From the NCBI GenBank assembly GCA_020861125.1, contig JAJBSZ010000290.1:1-6001 (forward strand): DNA of 6,001 bases, given 5' to 3'. Shown one piece after another: positions 1-6,001 of the stretch. Position numbers and translations under genes: made by a program. The notes under the pieces were generated by a model that was not told the origin of the DNA, ran no database searches, and saw nothing but the letters and a program-made list of their open reading frames with translations. How positions within the stretch are numbered: the stretch's first letter is position 1; the number at the start of each line of letters is the position of its first letter. Source of the stretch: Planctomycetota bacterium. GTDB lineage: Bacteria; Planctomycetota; SZUA-567.

Positions 1-1131
1 GAATGGGAAGCGGCGCTGCGCTCCCATTGGAAGGAATGGGGCCTGCACGGGCCCGCCCTCACCGACAATGTCGCCGGGCTGGGTGGATTGCATATCGTCG
101 GCACCGAGCGACACGAGGCCCGGCGCATCGACAACCAGCTTCGCGGCCGTTCCGGCCGCCAGGGCGATCCCGGATCCAGCCGCTTTTTCCTCTCCCTCGA
201 AGACGATACCATGCGCATGTTCGCGGCCGACAAGGTCAAGCGCTTCATGCAATGGGCCGGCCTCAAGGACGGCGTGCCCATCGAATCCGGAATGGTTACC
301 AAGACGGTGGAAAACGCCCAGCGTAAGGTGGAGGAGCGGAACTTCGAGATCCGCAAGAATCTGCTTGAATACGACCAGGTGATGAACGAACAACGCCTGG
401 TGGTGTACGGCCGTCGCCAGCAATGGGTTGAAGGTGAGAACCTGCGCGATTCCGTATTGGAATACTGCGGCAACTACATCGACCGTCAGGTGGCGCGGGA
501 GCTGGCGGCGCCGGCCGATGAGTGGGATTTCCCGGCTCTGGCCGAGCGGATGCGGGACGTCTTCACCATCGAGGTCGATCCGGAAAAAATGCGGCAGCTC
601 GCCACCGAGGGTGACAGTCAGGAAGCGCTGGCAAAGTACCTGACCACCGCTCTCACCGACGCCTACGCCGCCAAGGAAGCCCGGCTTGGACCTGAAGTGA
701 TGCGGGTGATTGAAAAGCTGGTCCTGTTGGAGACGGTGGACCGCAAATGGATGGACCATCTGTATGCCATGGATCTCCTCAAGGATGCCATCCACCTCCG
801 TTCCTTTGCCCAGCAGGATCCCAAGATCCGCTACAAGATCGAAGGCTTCGAGATGTTTGGGGAAATGTGGGAGAACTTCGAAAACGAAGTCGCGCTTCTG
901 GCCATGCGGGTCAACCCGGCCGAGGAGATGCGGGTGCGGGAAAAGGTCCAGGTGCGCGATGCGGTCCAGGAGGACTTCGACGCCCATGCCACCAAGGCGG
1001 ATCGCATCGGTGCGGATGCGGGCGAACGCCACCGGGCGCCGATCCGCAATGCCGGACCGAAGATAAAACCGAACGACGCCTGTCCGTGCGGCAGCGGCAA
1101 AAAATTCAAAAAGTGCTGCGGCCGGAAGTAG
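1..1131 (+). CDS. secA: Protein translocase ATPase SecA, C-terminal part (5' end outside window)
   Basis: SecA is the cytoplasmic ATPase motor that pushes unfolded preproteins through the SecYEG channel. The reading frame is open from base 1, so the gene is cut by the window edge; 376 codons remain and the DEAD-motor N-terminal half is missing. Visible parts, numbered from base 1: the end of nucleotide-binding domain 2 with helicase motif VI (QLRGRSGRQGD, residues 46-56), preceded by GGLHIVGTERHEARRIDN; the long helical scaffold (about 106-127, RKVEERNFEIRK followed by LLEYDQV); the two-helix finger (about 240-289, containing HLRSFAQQDPK); a variable charged linker; and a C-terminal SEC-C zinc motif CPCGSGKKFKKCC (C361, C363, C372, C373; spacing CxCx8CC). 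In E. coli that zinc domain binds SecB and phospholipid. The end is intact. waaA follows 13 bases after the TAG stop, suggesting co-transcription. Identification is essentially certain. Confidence 0.98.
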   Translation, partial: EWEAALRSHWKEWGLHGPALTDNVAGLGGLHIVGTERHEARRIDNQLRGRSGRQGDPGSSRFFLSLEDDTMRMFAADKVKRFMQWAGLKDGVPIESGMVTKTVENAQRKVEERNFEIRKNLLEYDQVMNEQRLVVYGRRQQWVEGENLRDSVLEYCGNYIDRQVARELAAPADEWDFPALAERMRDVFTIEVDPEKMRQLATEGDSQEALAKYLTTALTDAYAAKEARLGPEVMRVIEKLVLLETVDRKWMDHLYAMDLLKDAIHLRSFAQQDPKIRYKIEGFEMFGEMWENFENEVALLAMRVNPAEEMRVREKVQVRDAVQEDFDAHATKADRIGADAGERHRAPIRNAGPKIKPNDACPCGSGKKFKKCCGRK

Positions 1132-1144
1132 CCAAAGGCTCCTC

Positions 1145-2515
1145 ATGAACCTGCTGGACGCCGTCTACGGGATTTCCTTGCTGCCCCATTTCTGGTGGCA
1201 CCGCCTGATCACCGACAAATACGGTCCCAAGGTGATGGAAAAAACCGGTCGCGTCCCGGACCGGTTCAGCACCTCCGCCACCGCGGTGCTGGGCAAGGGC
1301 GGGGAACGGTACGAATCCCCCTGTCTGTGGCTGCACGCAGTGAGCGTGGGAGAAGCCATGGCGGCCCGGAATCTGGCGGCACGTTTTCTTGAGGAGAACC
1401 CGGATTGGGAGCTTCGCGTTTCCACCACCACCGCCACCGGTCGGGCGGTCGCGGAGCGGACCTGGGGCGAGGGGCGGGTATTCTATTACCCGCTCGATGT
1501 CTCCCGTATGGTGGCCCGGGCCTTCGACAGCATCCGCCCCACCATGGTGGTTCTCATGGAGCTGGAAATCTGGCCGAATTTTCTCGCCGAAGCGGCGCGG
1601 CGCGGCGTGCCGGTGGTGGTCGCCAATGCCCGGATCACCGAGCGCTCCGCCCGGCGGCTCGGTTACATACCCCGTATCGCCGCCAACATGGTGGCGGCGG
1701 TCGACCGATGGTTCGCCCAGACCGAAGAATACGCCGCACGGCTCGCCGCGCTTGGGGTTCCCGCCGATCGCATCGAAGTCACCGGATCCATTAAATACGA
1801 TGCCGTGCCGCTGGCGATCGACGCGGGGCAGGGCAAATACTACCGACGCCTCTTCGGCTGCGGCGAGCGCTTTCTGGCCGAAGGCGGCGAGGCACTGGTG
1901 GTGGCGGGCAGCACCCACCCCGGGGAAGAGGCGATGGTTCTGTCCGCCGTGAAAACGAACCGAACCGGCACCGGGCCTCTGCGCCTGGTACTCGCACCCC
2001 GCCATCCGGAACGGCTGGATGCGGTCGAGCGGGAAGCCGCGGCATTCGGACGGGTGGTCAGGCGCAGCCGCCTGGAAGAACCGTTACCGACGGAGGAACG
2101 CGGTCGGTGCGACGCCGATATCATTCTGGTGGATACCATGGGCGAACTCTCGCGGCTCTATGCCGCCGCGGACCTGGTCTTCGTCGGCGGTACGCTGAAA
2201 CCCCATGGCGGGCAGAATTTCATCGAGCCATGCGGCCTGGCCCGGCCGACCGTGGTCGGTCCTCATCTCTGGAATTTCCGGGAACCCGCCGCCCTTCTGG
2301 GTGACGCAGGCCTCCTCCGGGTCGTGAGGGACCAGCAGGGGTTGGCAGACGCCCTCGCCGACCTCCTGGCTCATCCCGACCGGGCCGCGGCAATGGGGGA
2401 ACGGGCGCGGGAACTGCTGCTGCAGCAGCGCGGCGCTACCGACCGTATGGCCGAACGGCTGCAGGAACTGGCGGTCGAACTCCGGCGCGACCGAAGCCAC
2501 CATCCGTCATGGTAA
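1145..2515 (+). CDS. waaA: 3-deoxy-D-manno-octulosonic acid (Kdo) transferase WaaA/KdtA
   Basis: WaaA is an inner-membrane-associated GT-B glycosyltransferase (family GT30) that moves Kdo from CMP-Kdo onto lipid A precursor, the first step of LPS inner-core assembly. The 456-residue length is close to the family norm of about 420-450. The N-terminal acceptor-binding domain shows LHAVSVGE with the expected catalytic base E70, STTTATGR (93-100), MELEIWPN (138-145, holding the second conserved acidic residue) and NARITERSAR (161-170). The C-terminal nucleotide-sugar domain shows VTGSIKYD (212-219), AGSTHPGEE (254-262), APRHPER (284-290), VDTMGEL (329-335) and VGGTLKPHGGQNFIEP (347-362). A short aromatic and hydrophobic N-terminus (about 5-22) probably anchors it at the membrane. 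The ATG is preceded by AAAGG at 1134-1138 with 6 bases of spacing. Whether it adds one, two or more Kdo units cannot be read from sequence. It lies 13 bases after secA and 40 bases before the kinase. Confidence 0.96.
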   Translation: MNLLDAVYGISLLPHFWWHRLITDKYGPKVMEKTGRVPDRFSTSATAVLGKGGERYESPCLWLHAVSVGEAMAARNLAARFLEENPDWELRVSTTTATGRAVAERTWGEGRVFYYPLDVSRMVARAFDSIRPTMVVLMELEIWPNFLAEAARRGVPVVVANARITERSARRLGYIPRIAANMVAAVDRWFAQTEEYAARLAALGVPADRIEVTGSIKYDAVPLAIDAGQGKYYRRLFGCGERFLAEGGEALVVAGSTHPGEEAMVLSAVKTNRTGTGPLRLVLAPRHPERLDAVEREAAAFGRVVRRSRLEEPLPTEERGRCDADIILVDTMGELSRLYAAADLVFVGGTLKPHGGQNFIEPCGLARPTVVGPHLWNFREPAALLGDAGLLRVVRDQQGLADALADLLAHPDRAAAMGERARELLLQQRGATDRMAERLQELAVELRRDRSHHPSW

Positions 2516-2527
2516 CCGAGCGTCCCC

Positions 2528-2550
2528 GAAGGGCTGTCCGTTGGGAAAGG
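2528..2550 (+). promoter_or_regulatory. Ribosome binding sites deciding the kinase start
   Basis: Two candidate Shine-Dalgarno sequences occur in the 40-base gap between waaA and the kinase. GGGAAAGG at 2543-2550 ends 5 bases before the ATG at 2556. GAAGGG at 2528-2533 ends 7 bases before an in-frame TTG at 2541. I chose the ATG because it is the stronger start codon with a good upstream purine run; the other choice adds only residues MGKVP and does not affect the kinase domain. Confidence 0.6.
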
Positions 2551-2555
2551 TACCG

Positions 2556-3953
2556 ATGGAATACACCCGTTCTTCCGCGTCAGAACCAGTTATAATACCC
2601 TCGGCGCCGCCGGCCGATCCCACGGTCGCCGGTCTCGAAGGCAATTACCGGGTGGTGCGTCTTCTGGGTCGCGGTACGATGGCGTCGGTGTACCTGGCGG
2701 AACAGGTTTCGATGGCCCGGCTGGTGGCCTTGAAAATCCTCTCCTCCGACCTTTCGGAAAACCCCGCCTTTGTCGAGCGGTTTATGCGGGAGGCCAAGGC
2801 GTCGGCGCGGCTGAATCATCCGAATATCGTTTCCGCCATCGATTTCGGCGAATTCGATTCCCGCTTTTTCCTCGCCATGGAATTTATCGACGGCGATCCC
2901 CTCAATGCCATCCTCTCCCATGACGGCGCTCTGGACGAACTGCAGGTCATCACCATCGGGCAGCAGGTTCTGGCGGCATTGTCCCACGCCCTCGGCCACA
3001 ATGTCATCCACCTCGATATCAAGCCGGCCAACATCATGATCTGCAAAAACGGGGTGGCAAAATTGACGGATTTCGGCCTGGCCATGATCCTGGATTCGCC
3101 CGAGACGGAGGGATCCCGGCGTGCGGTGGGAACGCCCTACTACATGGCGCCGGAACAGGTGGAAGGGGGCAGTCTCGACTGGCGGTCGGATCAGTTTTCC
3201 CTCGGTGCCAGTCTCTACGAGGCCGTCACCGGCCAGAAGCCGTTCCAGGGCAACAGCGTGTCCGAAATTCTGGTCAAGCGCTTCTTCGAGAAGCCGGAAC
3301 CGGCGTGGAAGGCGGGCCAGAAGAAGATCAGTATGGGTTTCTCCGCCATTTTATCGAAGATGATGTCCCGCTCCCCGGAAGGACGGTACCAATCCTTTGC
3401 CGATCTCGAGAGTGATTTGGCGCGGGTGAAGGCAGGCAAGAAGCCGACGGTCGCCCGCATGTCCTCGACCTCGGTGATGTTCGCGCCGGGAGCGGCGGCG
3501 TGGGATACGCTGGGGTATACCAAAGTCATGGAACGGGTGGATAGAATCATCCGCCGCCGCCGGTGGAATTGGATTCTCTATTCGTCCCTGCTGTTTCTCG
3601 CCATGCTGGCCGGCTACGCGGCGGTCCGGGCACGCGATCTGGTGGGTCCGGTGCCGCCGCGCTACGTGGATCATACCGCCTTGCATCAGGCCGAATTGGT
3701 GCAGCCCCACAAAGGGGAAACGGTCCGCGACCTGTGGGTCGGTGCGGTACGATCCATGATGCGGGCGGAAAAGAATCCCACCCAGGAGAACTACCGGCGG
3801 GCGATTTATGGCTTCCGGATTCTTTCCACCAGCCGCGAATTCCGGGATACCGCCTACGGTCTGGCAGCCGGGCGGCGGGCCGATGCCATGCTGGAAGAAC
3901 TCCACCGGATGGGCGGCTCGTACCCGGGTGACGGGAAAACCATCGAGTTTTAG
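2556..3953 (+). CDS. Membrane-anchored Hanks-type Ser/Thr protein kinase with unrecognised extracytoplasmic tail
   Basis: This is a bacterial eukaryotic-like protein kinase that would transfer ATP gamma-phosphate to Ser/Thr of unknown targets. Of its 465 residues, about 31-292 are the catalytic domain: Gly-rich loop GRGTMASV (38-45), ATP-anchoring K60 in VALK, helix-C E79, catalytic loop HLDIKPAN (152-159; D154, K156, N159), DFG (172-174), GTPYYMAPE (192-200) and D212 in SDQFSLG. All core catalytic residues are present. The HRD arginine is Leu153, making it a non-RD kinase, and the third Gly of the glycine loop is Ala43. A Ser/Thr-containing linker (about 293-330) leads to R333-R336 and one membrane span (337-357), so by the positive-inside rule the kinase faces the cytoplasm and residues 358-465 lie outside. 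That tail has no cysteine, is rich in charged residues and probably helical, and shows no PASTA repeats. A TTG at 2541 is an alternative start adding five residues; ATG with GGGAAAGG just upstream is preferred. Confidence 0.92.
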   Translation: MEYTRSSASEPVIIPSAPPADPTVAGLEGNYRVVRLLGRGTMASVYLAEQVSMARLVALKILSSDLSENPAFVERFMREAKASARLNHPNIVSAIDFGEFDSRFFLAMEFIDGDPLNAILSHDGALDELQVITIGQQVLAALSHALGHNVIHLDIKPANIMICKNGVAKLTDFGLAMILDSPETEGSRRAVGTPYYMAPEQVEGGSLDWRSDQFSLGASLYEAVTGQKPFQGNSVSEILVKRFFEKPEPAWKAGQKKISMGFSAILSKMMSRSPEGRYQSFADLESDLARVKAGKKPTVARMSSTSVMFAPGAAAWDTLGYTKVMERVDRIIRRRRWNWILYSSLLFLAMLAGYAAVRARDLVGPVPPRYVDHTALHQAELVQPHKGETVRDLWVGAVRSMMRAEKNPTQENYRRAIYGFRILSTSREFRDTAYGLAAGRRADAMLEELHRMGGSYPGDGKTIEF

Positions 3954-3976
3954 CGTCGTTGGGGTAACCACCGGCA

Positions 3977-3983
3977 GGGGAGG
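3977..3983 (+). promoter_or_regulatory. Strong Shine-Dalgarno of the secreted-protein gene
   Basis: GGGGAGG lies only 3 bases before the ATG at 3987 but 6 bases before the adjacent in-frame GTG at 3990. The spacing is nearer the usual optimum for the GTG, so the protein may begin MNPRW rather than MVNPRW. The signal peptide is unaffected either way. Confidence 0.6.
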
Positions 3984-3986
3984 TCC

Positions 3987-4475
3987 ATGGTGAATCCACG
4001 CTGGCACCGCTGCCGATCGTTCCTCATCCTCCTCATCGTCAGTACCATCGGTACCACCGTGGTACTCGCCGCGGACCACGCCAGGAGCGCGCCTGGGGCG
4101 GGCCTGAACGTGCCGGAGCTCGACCGGGTGGAACGGGCGTTTGCCGTCGGCATGGCCCAGGCTACCTCGGGGGAGGACCAACTTTCCTGCCGGCGGTTGC
4201 GGTGCGAGTCCCTCCAGTCCCTGTCTGAACGAACCTACCAGGCGGTGCTGGCCCGGCTCAGCCACCGGCCGGACCTGGCGGCTGCCGTGCAAATGGATCA
4301 ACAGCGCTGGCAACAAGAGGTTGGCGATCCTGAGATGAATTCGCCAGAAGCGCTGGACACCAGGGCGGCGGCCATGACGCGGCGGATCCTGGTGCTCCAT
4401 GCGGTGGCCCGGTGGTGTGCCGCCAACAGGTCTGTGACGGTTTTGGTCCCAGACGACGGTATTTCCGCTGCCTGA
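3987..4475 (+). CDS. Small secreted protein of unknown function, possibly LprI/DUF1311-like
   Basis: A 162-residue protein that I cannot assign firmly. Its N-terminus is a clear Sec signal peptide: basic residues R5, R8 and R10, a hydrophobic core at about 11-27, and a likely signal peptidase I site after A28 or A29 (VLA-A). There is no lipobox. The mature part is polar and probably helical, with cysteines at 68, 73 and 144. The stretch YQAVLARLS (84-92) followed by QQRW (105-108) loosely recalls the C-terminal half of LprI/DUF1311 domains, small periplasmic proteins some of which inhibit lysozyme; this is a weak resemblance judged from memory. Codons favour G/C at the third position like the neighbouring genes, supporting a real gene. 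It begins 33 bases after the kinase and is probably co-transcribed, so the product could act outside the membrane near the kinase's tail, which is conjecture. GTG at 3990 is an alternative start. Confidence 0.72.
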   Translation: MVNPRWHRCRSFLILLIVSTIGTTVVLAADHARSAPGAGLNVPELDRVERAFAVGMAQATSGEDQLSCRRLRCESLQSLSERTYQAVLARLSHRPDLAAAVQMDQQRWQQEVGDPEMNSPEALDTRAAAMTRRILVLHAVARWCAANRSVTVLVPDDGISAA

Positions 4476-4530
4476 GGAGTGGAGCATCTACTTCAGCCGT
4501 GGTCCAGCTTTTCGGTACCGCCGGGTCGGT
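4476..4530. other. Convergent intergenic region without a recognisable terminator
   Basis: These 55 bases separate the stop codons of the secreted-protein gene (+) and cysS (-). I see an 8-base palindrome CGGTACCG at 4513-4520, and a weak stem CCGCC (4518-4522) / GGCGG (4536-4540) with a 13-base loop that reaches into the cysS end. Neither is followed by a T run on either strand, so no intrinsic terminator can be called. Termination may be Rho-dependent, or the transcripts may overlap. Confidence 0.5.
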
Positions 4531-5952
4531 TTAGCGGCGGGTCCAGGTGGATTCCCCGCCGCGGTCGTTCACTTCGATGCCCAATTCCTTCAACCCGTCG
4601 CGAATACGGTCGGAGAGGGCGAAATTCTTGCTCTCGCGCGCTTCGGCCCGGATGGCCAGCAGCAACCGGACTGGGCCGTCGCTCTCTCCTTCCCGGGTCT
4701 CCCGTTCCAGCGGCAGACCGAGAACGCCCAGCATGGAAAAGAGATGATTTCGGCCGGCTTTCAGGTCCGCCACCGAGGCGCCGTCCTGGACACCGCTGTT
4801 AAGCACATTCGTCGCTTCGTACAGGGCCGCCAAGCCCTGCGGCGTATTGAAGTCGTCGTCCATGGCGGTGCCGAACCGGCGCTCGCACTCCATGGCGGCG
4901 GCAGCGACGGTGCCGGGTGAAGGCGGGGTCGAGGTATCACCGTCGAGGTGACGGGCCAGAGCTTCGATACAGTTATAAATCCGGTCGAGAGCCCGGTCGG
5001 CCTGGACCAGGAGTTCCGGCTTGTAGAGGAGGGGCATCCGGTACTGGGTGCCGAGGATCCACAGGCGCAAGGCAGCCGGGCTGGCAACCTTGAAGGCATC
5101 CCGCAGCCAGAAGGCATTGCCTTTGGACTTGCCCATTTTTTCGCCTTCGCCACCATCGAGTTTGCCGATGGTGATAAACCCATTGTGCAACCAGTGCCGT
5201 ACAAACCGCTTCCCGGTGAATGCTTCCGATTGGGCCAGCTCATTCTCGTGATGGGGAAACGCCAAATCGGCGCCGCCACCGTGGATATCGAGTTCGAAAT
5301 CGCAGTACTTCCCGCTCATGGCCGAACACTCGATATGCCAGCCGGGCCGTCCCGGCCCCCATGGCGAGTCCCAGGCGGGCTCGCCCGCACGGGCTGTTTT
5401 CCACAGGGCGAAATCCTGAGGATTCCGCTTCATGTCATCCTGTTCCACCCGGTGCTCGGTATTTTCATCGTCGCGACTGCGGCCGGACAGCCTCCCGTAG
5501 TCCGGGAATTTGCTCACATCAAACCAAACCCCGCGAGGCGTGGCATACGCCACTCCCTTGTCCACCAGCCCACGGATCACCGCCACCATTTCCGTGATAT
5601 GTTCCGTTGCCCGGGGGCGGATGGACGGGGAAAGGACCCCGAGGGCCGCCATGTCCTTTTCGTACTCGTCCTGGTACCGACGGGCCAGATCGCGCCAGGA
5701 TATTCCCAATTCGGAGGAGCGCGCGATTATTTTATCGTCGATATCAGTTATGTTGGAAATAAAGGTGACGGTGAACCCACGATATTCCAAGTACCGGCGA
5801 ATGGTATCGAACACCACTGCCGGACGGGCATGACCGATATGGCAGGAGTCATAGACCGTGGGGCCACAGACGTACATCGTGATTTTTCCGGGCTCCCGGG
5901 GCTGGAGGGGAATTTTTTTGCGCGCTTCCGTGGAGTAGACCTGTATCGCCAT
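4531..5952 (-). CDS. cysS: Cysteinyl-tRNA synthetase
   Basis: A cytoplasmic class I aminoacyl-tRNA synthetase that activates cysteine with ATP and charges tRNA-Cys. At 473 residues it is full length (E. coli is 461). Visible signatures: MYVCGPTVYD (26-35) with zinc ligand C29; the HIGH motif H38-H41; SNITDIDDKI (66-75); GRPGWHIECSAM (201-212), carrying the Trp of the cysteine pocket (W205) and zinc ligand C209; the FPHHENE motif with ligands H234 and E238; and the second ATP signature as KMGKS (272-276) where KMSKS is usual. The C-terminal helical and anticodon-binding region includes MDDDFNTPQGLAALYE (364-379) and ends with the typical SDRIRDGLKELGIEVND run followed by STW. The ATG at 5952 has AAGGA 8 bases upstream. 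Its 3' end faces the plus-strand unit, and nothing links it functionally to those genes. Confidence 0.98.
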   Translation of the reverse strand: MAIQVYSTEARKKIPLQPREPGKITMYVCGPTVYDSCHIGHARPAVVFDTIRRYLEYRGFTVTFISNITDIDDKIIARSSELGISWRDLARRYQDEYEKDMAALGVLSPSIRPRATEHITEMVAVIRGLVDKGVAYATPRGVWFDVSKFPDYGRLSGRSRDDENTEHRVEQDDMKRNPQDFALWKTARAGEPAWDSPWGPGRPGWHIECSAMSGKYCDFELDIHGGGADLAFPHHENELAQSEAFTGKRFVRHWLHNGFITIGKLDGGEGEKMGKSKGNAFWLRDAFKVASPAALRLWILGTQYRMPLLYKPELLVQADRALDRIYNCIEALARHLDGDTSTPPSPGTVAAAAMECERRFGTAMDDDFNTPQGLAALYEATNVLNSGVQDGASVADLKAGRNHLFSMLGVLGLPLERETREGESDGPVRLLLAIRAEARESKNFALSDRIRDGLKELGIEVNDRGGESTWTRR

Positions 5953-5960
5953 GCCATTAT

Positions 5961-5965
5961 TCCTT
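5961..5965 (-). promoter_or_regulatory. Shine-Dalgarno of cysS
   Basis: On the minus strand AAGGA lies 8 bases upstream of the ATG at 5952. This supports that start over the out-of-frame ATG at 5957, whose frame is a short shadow within cysS. Confidence 0.65.
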
Positions 5966-5970
5966 ATCCG

Positions 5971-5984
5971 GTGGTTCAGACCAC
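5971..5984 (-). other. Small hairpin in the cysS leader
   Basis: GTGGT-TCAG-ACCAC forms a perfect 5-bp stem with a 4-base loop, between the possible -10 element and the Shine-Dalgarno of cysS. It could fold in the 5' untranslated RNA. It is short, has no T tract, and shows no T-box features in the part visible, so it may be chance. Confidence 0.2.
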
Positions 5985-5993
5985 AAACCAGTA

Positions 5994-5999
5994 AGTATA
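5994..5999 (-). promoter_or_regulatory. Possible -10 element of a cysS promoter
   Basis: The minus strand reads TATACT here, five of six matches to the sigma-70 -10 consensus, about 42 bases upstream of the cysS ATG. The -35 region would lie beyond the window, so the promoter cannot be confirmed. One hexamer match alone is weak evidence. Confidence 0.25.
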
Positions 6000-6001
6000 C
6001 C

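Noticed and set aside
1106..2005. 299-codon open frame on the minus strand opposite waaA
   Set aside because: waaA is certain from its motifs, and the antisense product shows no family motif and a composition typical of a shadow frame.
2416..2429. 14-bp palindrome GCTGCTGCAGCAGC
   Set aside because: It falls in the waaA codons for Leu-Leu-Gln-Gln near the C-terminus. CTG and CAG are favoured codons here and produce the symmetry.
2591..2596. Perfect TATAAT hexamer inside the start of the kinase gene
   Set aside because: No reasonable -35 element and no extended -10 TG precede it. A transcript starting here would lack the kinase start codon, so it is probably chance.
4051..4065. Near-perfect palindrome GTACCACCGTGGTAC, 7-bp arms around one base
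   Set aside because: It lies within the signal-peptide coding region of the secreted protein, with GTACC repeated just upstream. It is single and has no terminator or operator context, so coding sequence explains it.
3351..4487. 378-codon open frame on the minus strand across the kinase and secreted-protein genes
   Set aside because: It lies opposite two better-supported genes, spans their gap, and its product is rich in Pro, His, Gly and Arg as is typical of antisense translation of GC-rich genes.
4948..5994. 348-codon open frame on the plus strand opposite cysS
   Set aside because: It is an antisense shadow of a strongly supported cysS gene. The translation has no recognisable domain, and long antisense frames are expected in GC-rich DNA.
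1..6001. Search for mobile elements, CRISPR arrays, tRNA or rRNA genes, and defence or biosynthetic systems
   Set aside because: No transposase, repeat array, terminal inverted repeats or RNA gene was seen. All but short gaps are occupied by five ordinary, intact or edge-cut genes of similar base composition.

Overview
This window is an ordinary, densely coding stretch of a GC-rich bacterial chromosome. It holds five genes, no gene-free stretch longer than 55 bases, and no sign of mobile DNA, CRISPR, tRNA or rRNA. A complete Kdo transferase gene (waaA) points to a Gram-negative cell with lipopolysaccharide. A membrane-anchored Hanks-type Ser/Thr kinase beside housekeeping genes, and the style of the SecA sequence, would fit the Planctomycetota/PVC group or a related phylum. 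That placement is an inference from memory, and a deltaproteobacterial-type lineage cannot be excluded.

Layout, left to right. Positions 1-1131 (+) are the 3' part of secA, cut by the window edge. Next come waaA (1145-2515, +), a membrane-anchored Ser/Thr protein kinase (2556-3953, +) and a small secreted protein of unknown function (3987-4475, +). The gaps are 13, 40 and 33 bases, each start has a Shine-Dalgarno sequence, and no terminator is visible between them, so these four genes probably form the end of one transcription unit. On the other strand, cysS (5952-4531, -) converges on this unit with 55 bases between the stop codons. Its 5' leader and a possible -10 element lie at the right edge.

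How the genes may fit together. SecA drives protein export and WaaA builds the inner core of LPS. The kinase has a cytoplasmic catalytic domain, one membrane span and an unrecognised extracytoplasmic tail of about 108 residues. The last gene encodes an exported protein. The plus-strand unit therefore looks like an envelope-biogenesis locus with a signalling component attached. cysS is an unrelated housekeeping gene.

No clearly new biological system is present. The points most worth a second look are the kinase's HLD (non-RD) catalytic loop with its unusual tail, and the secreted protein, whose Cys/Tyr/Gln/Trp spacing loosely recalls the LprI/DUF1311 family. A KMGKS signature in CysS is a minor sequence curiosity.
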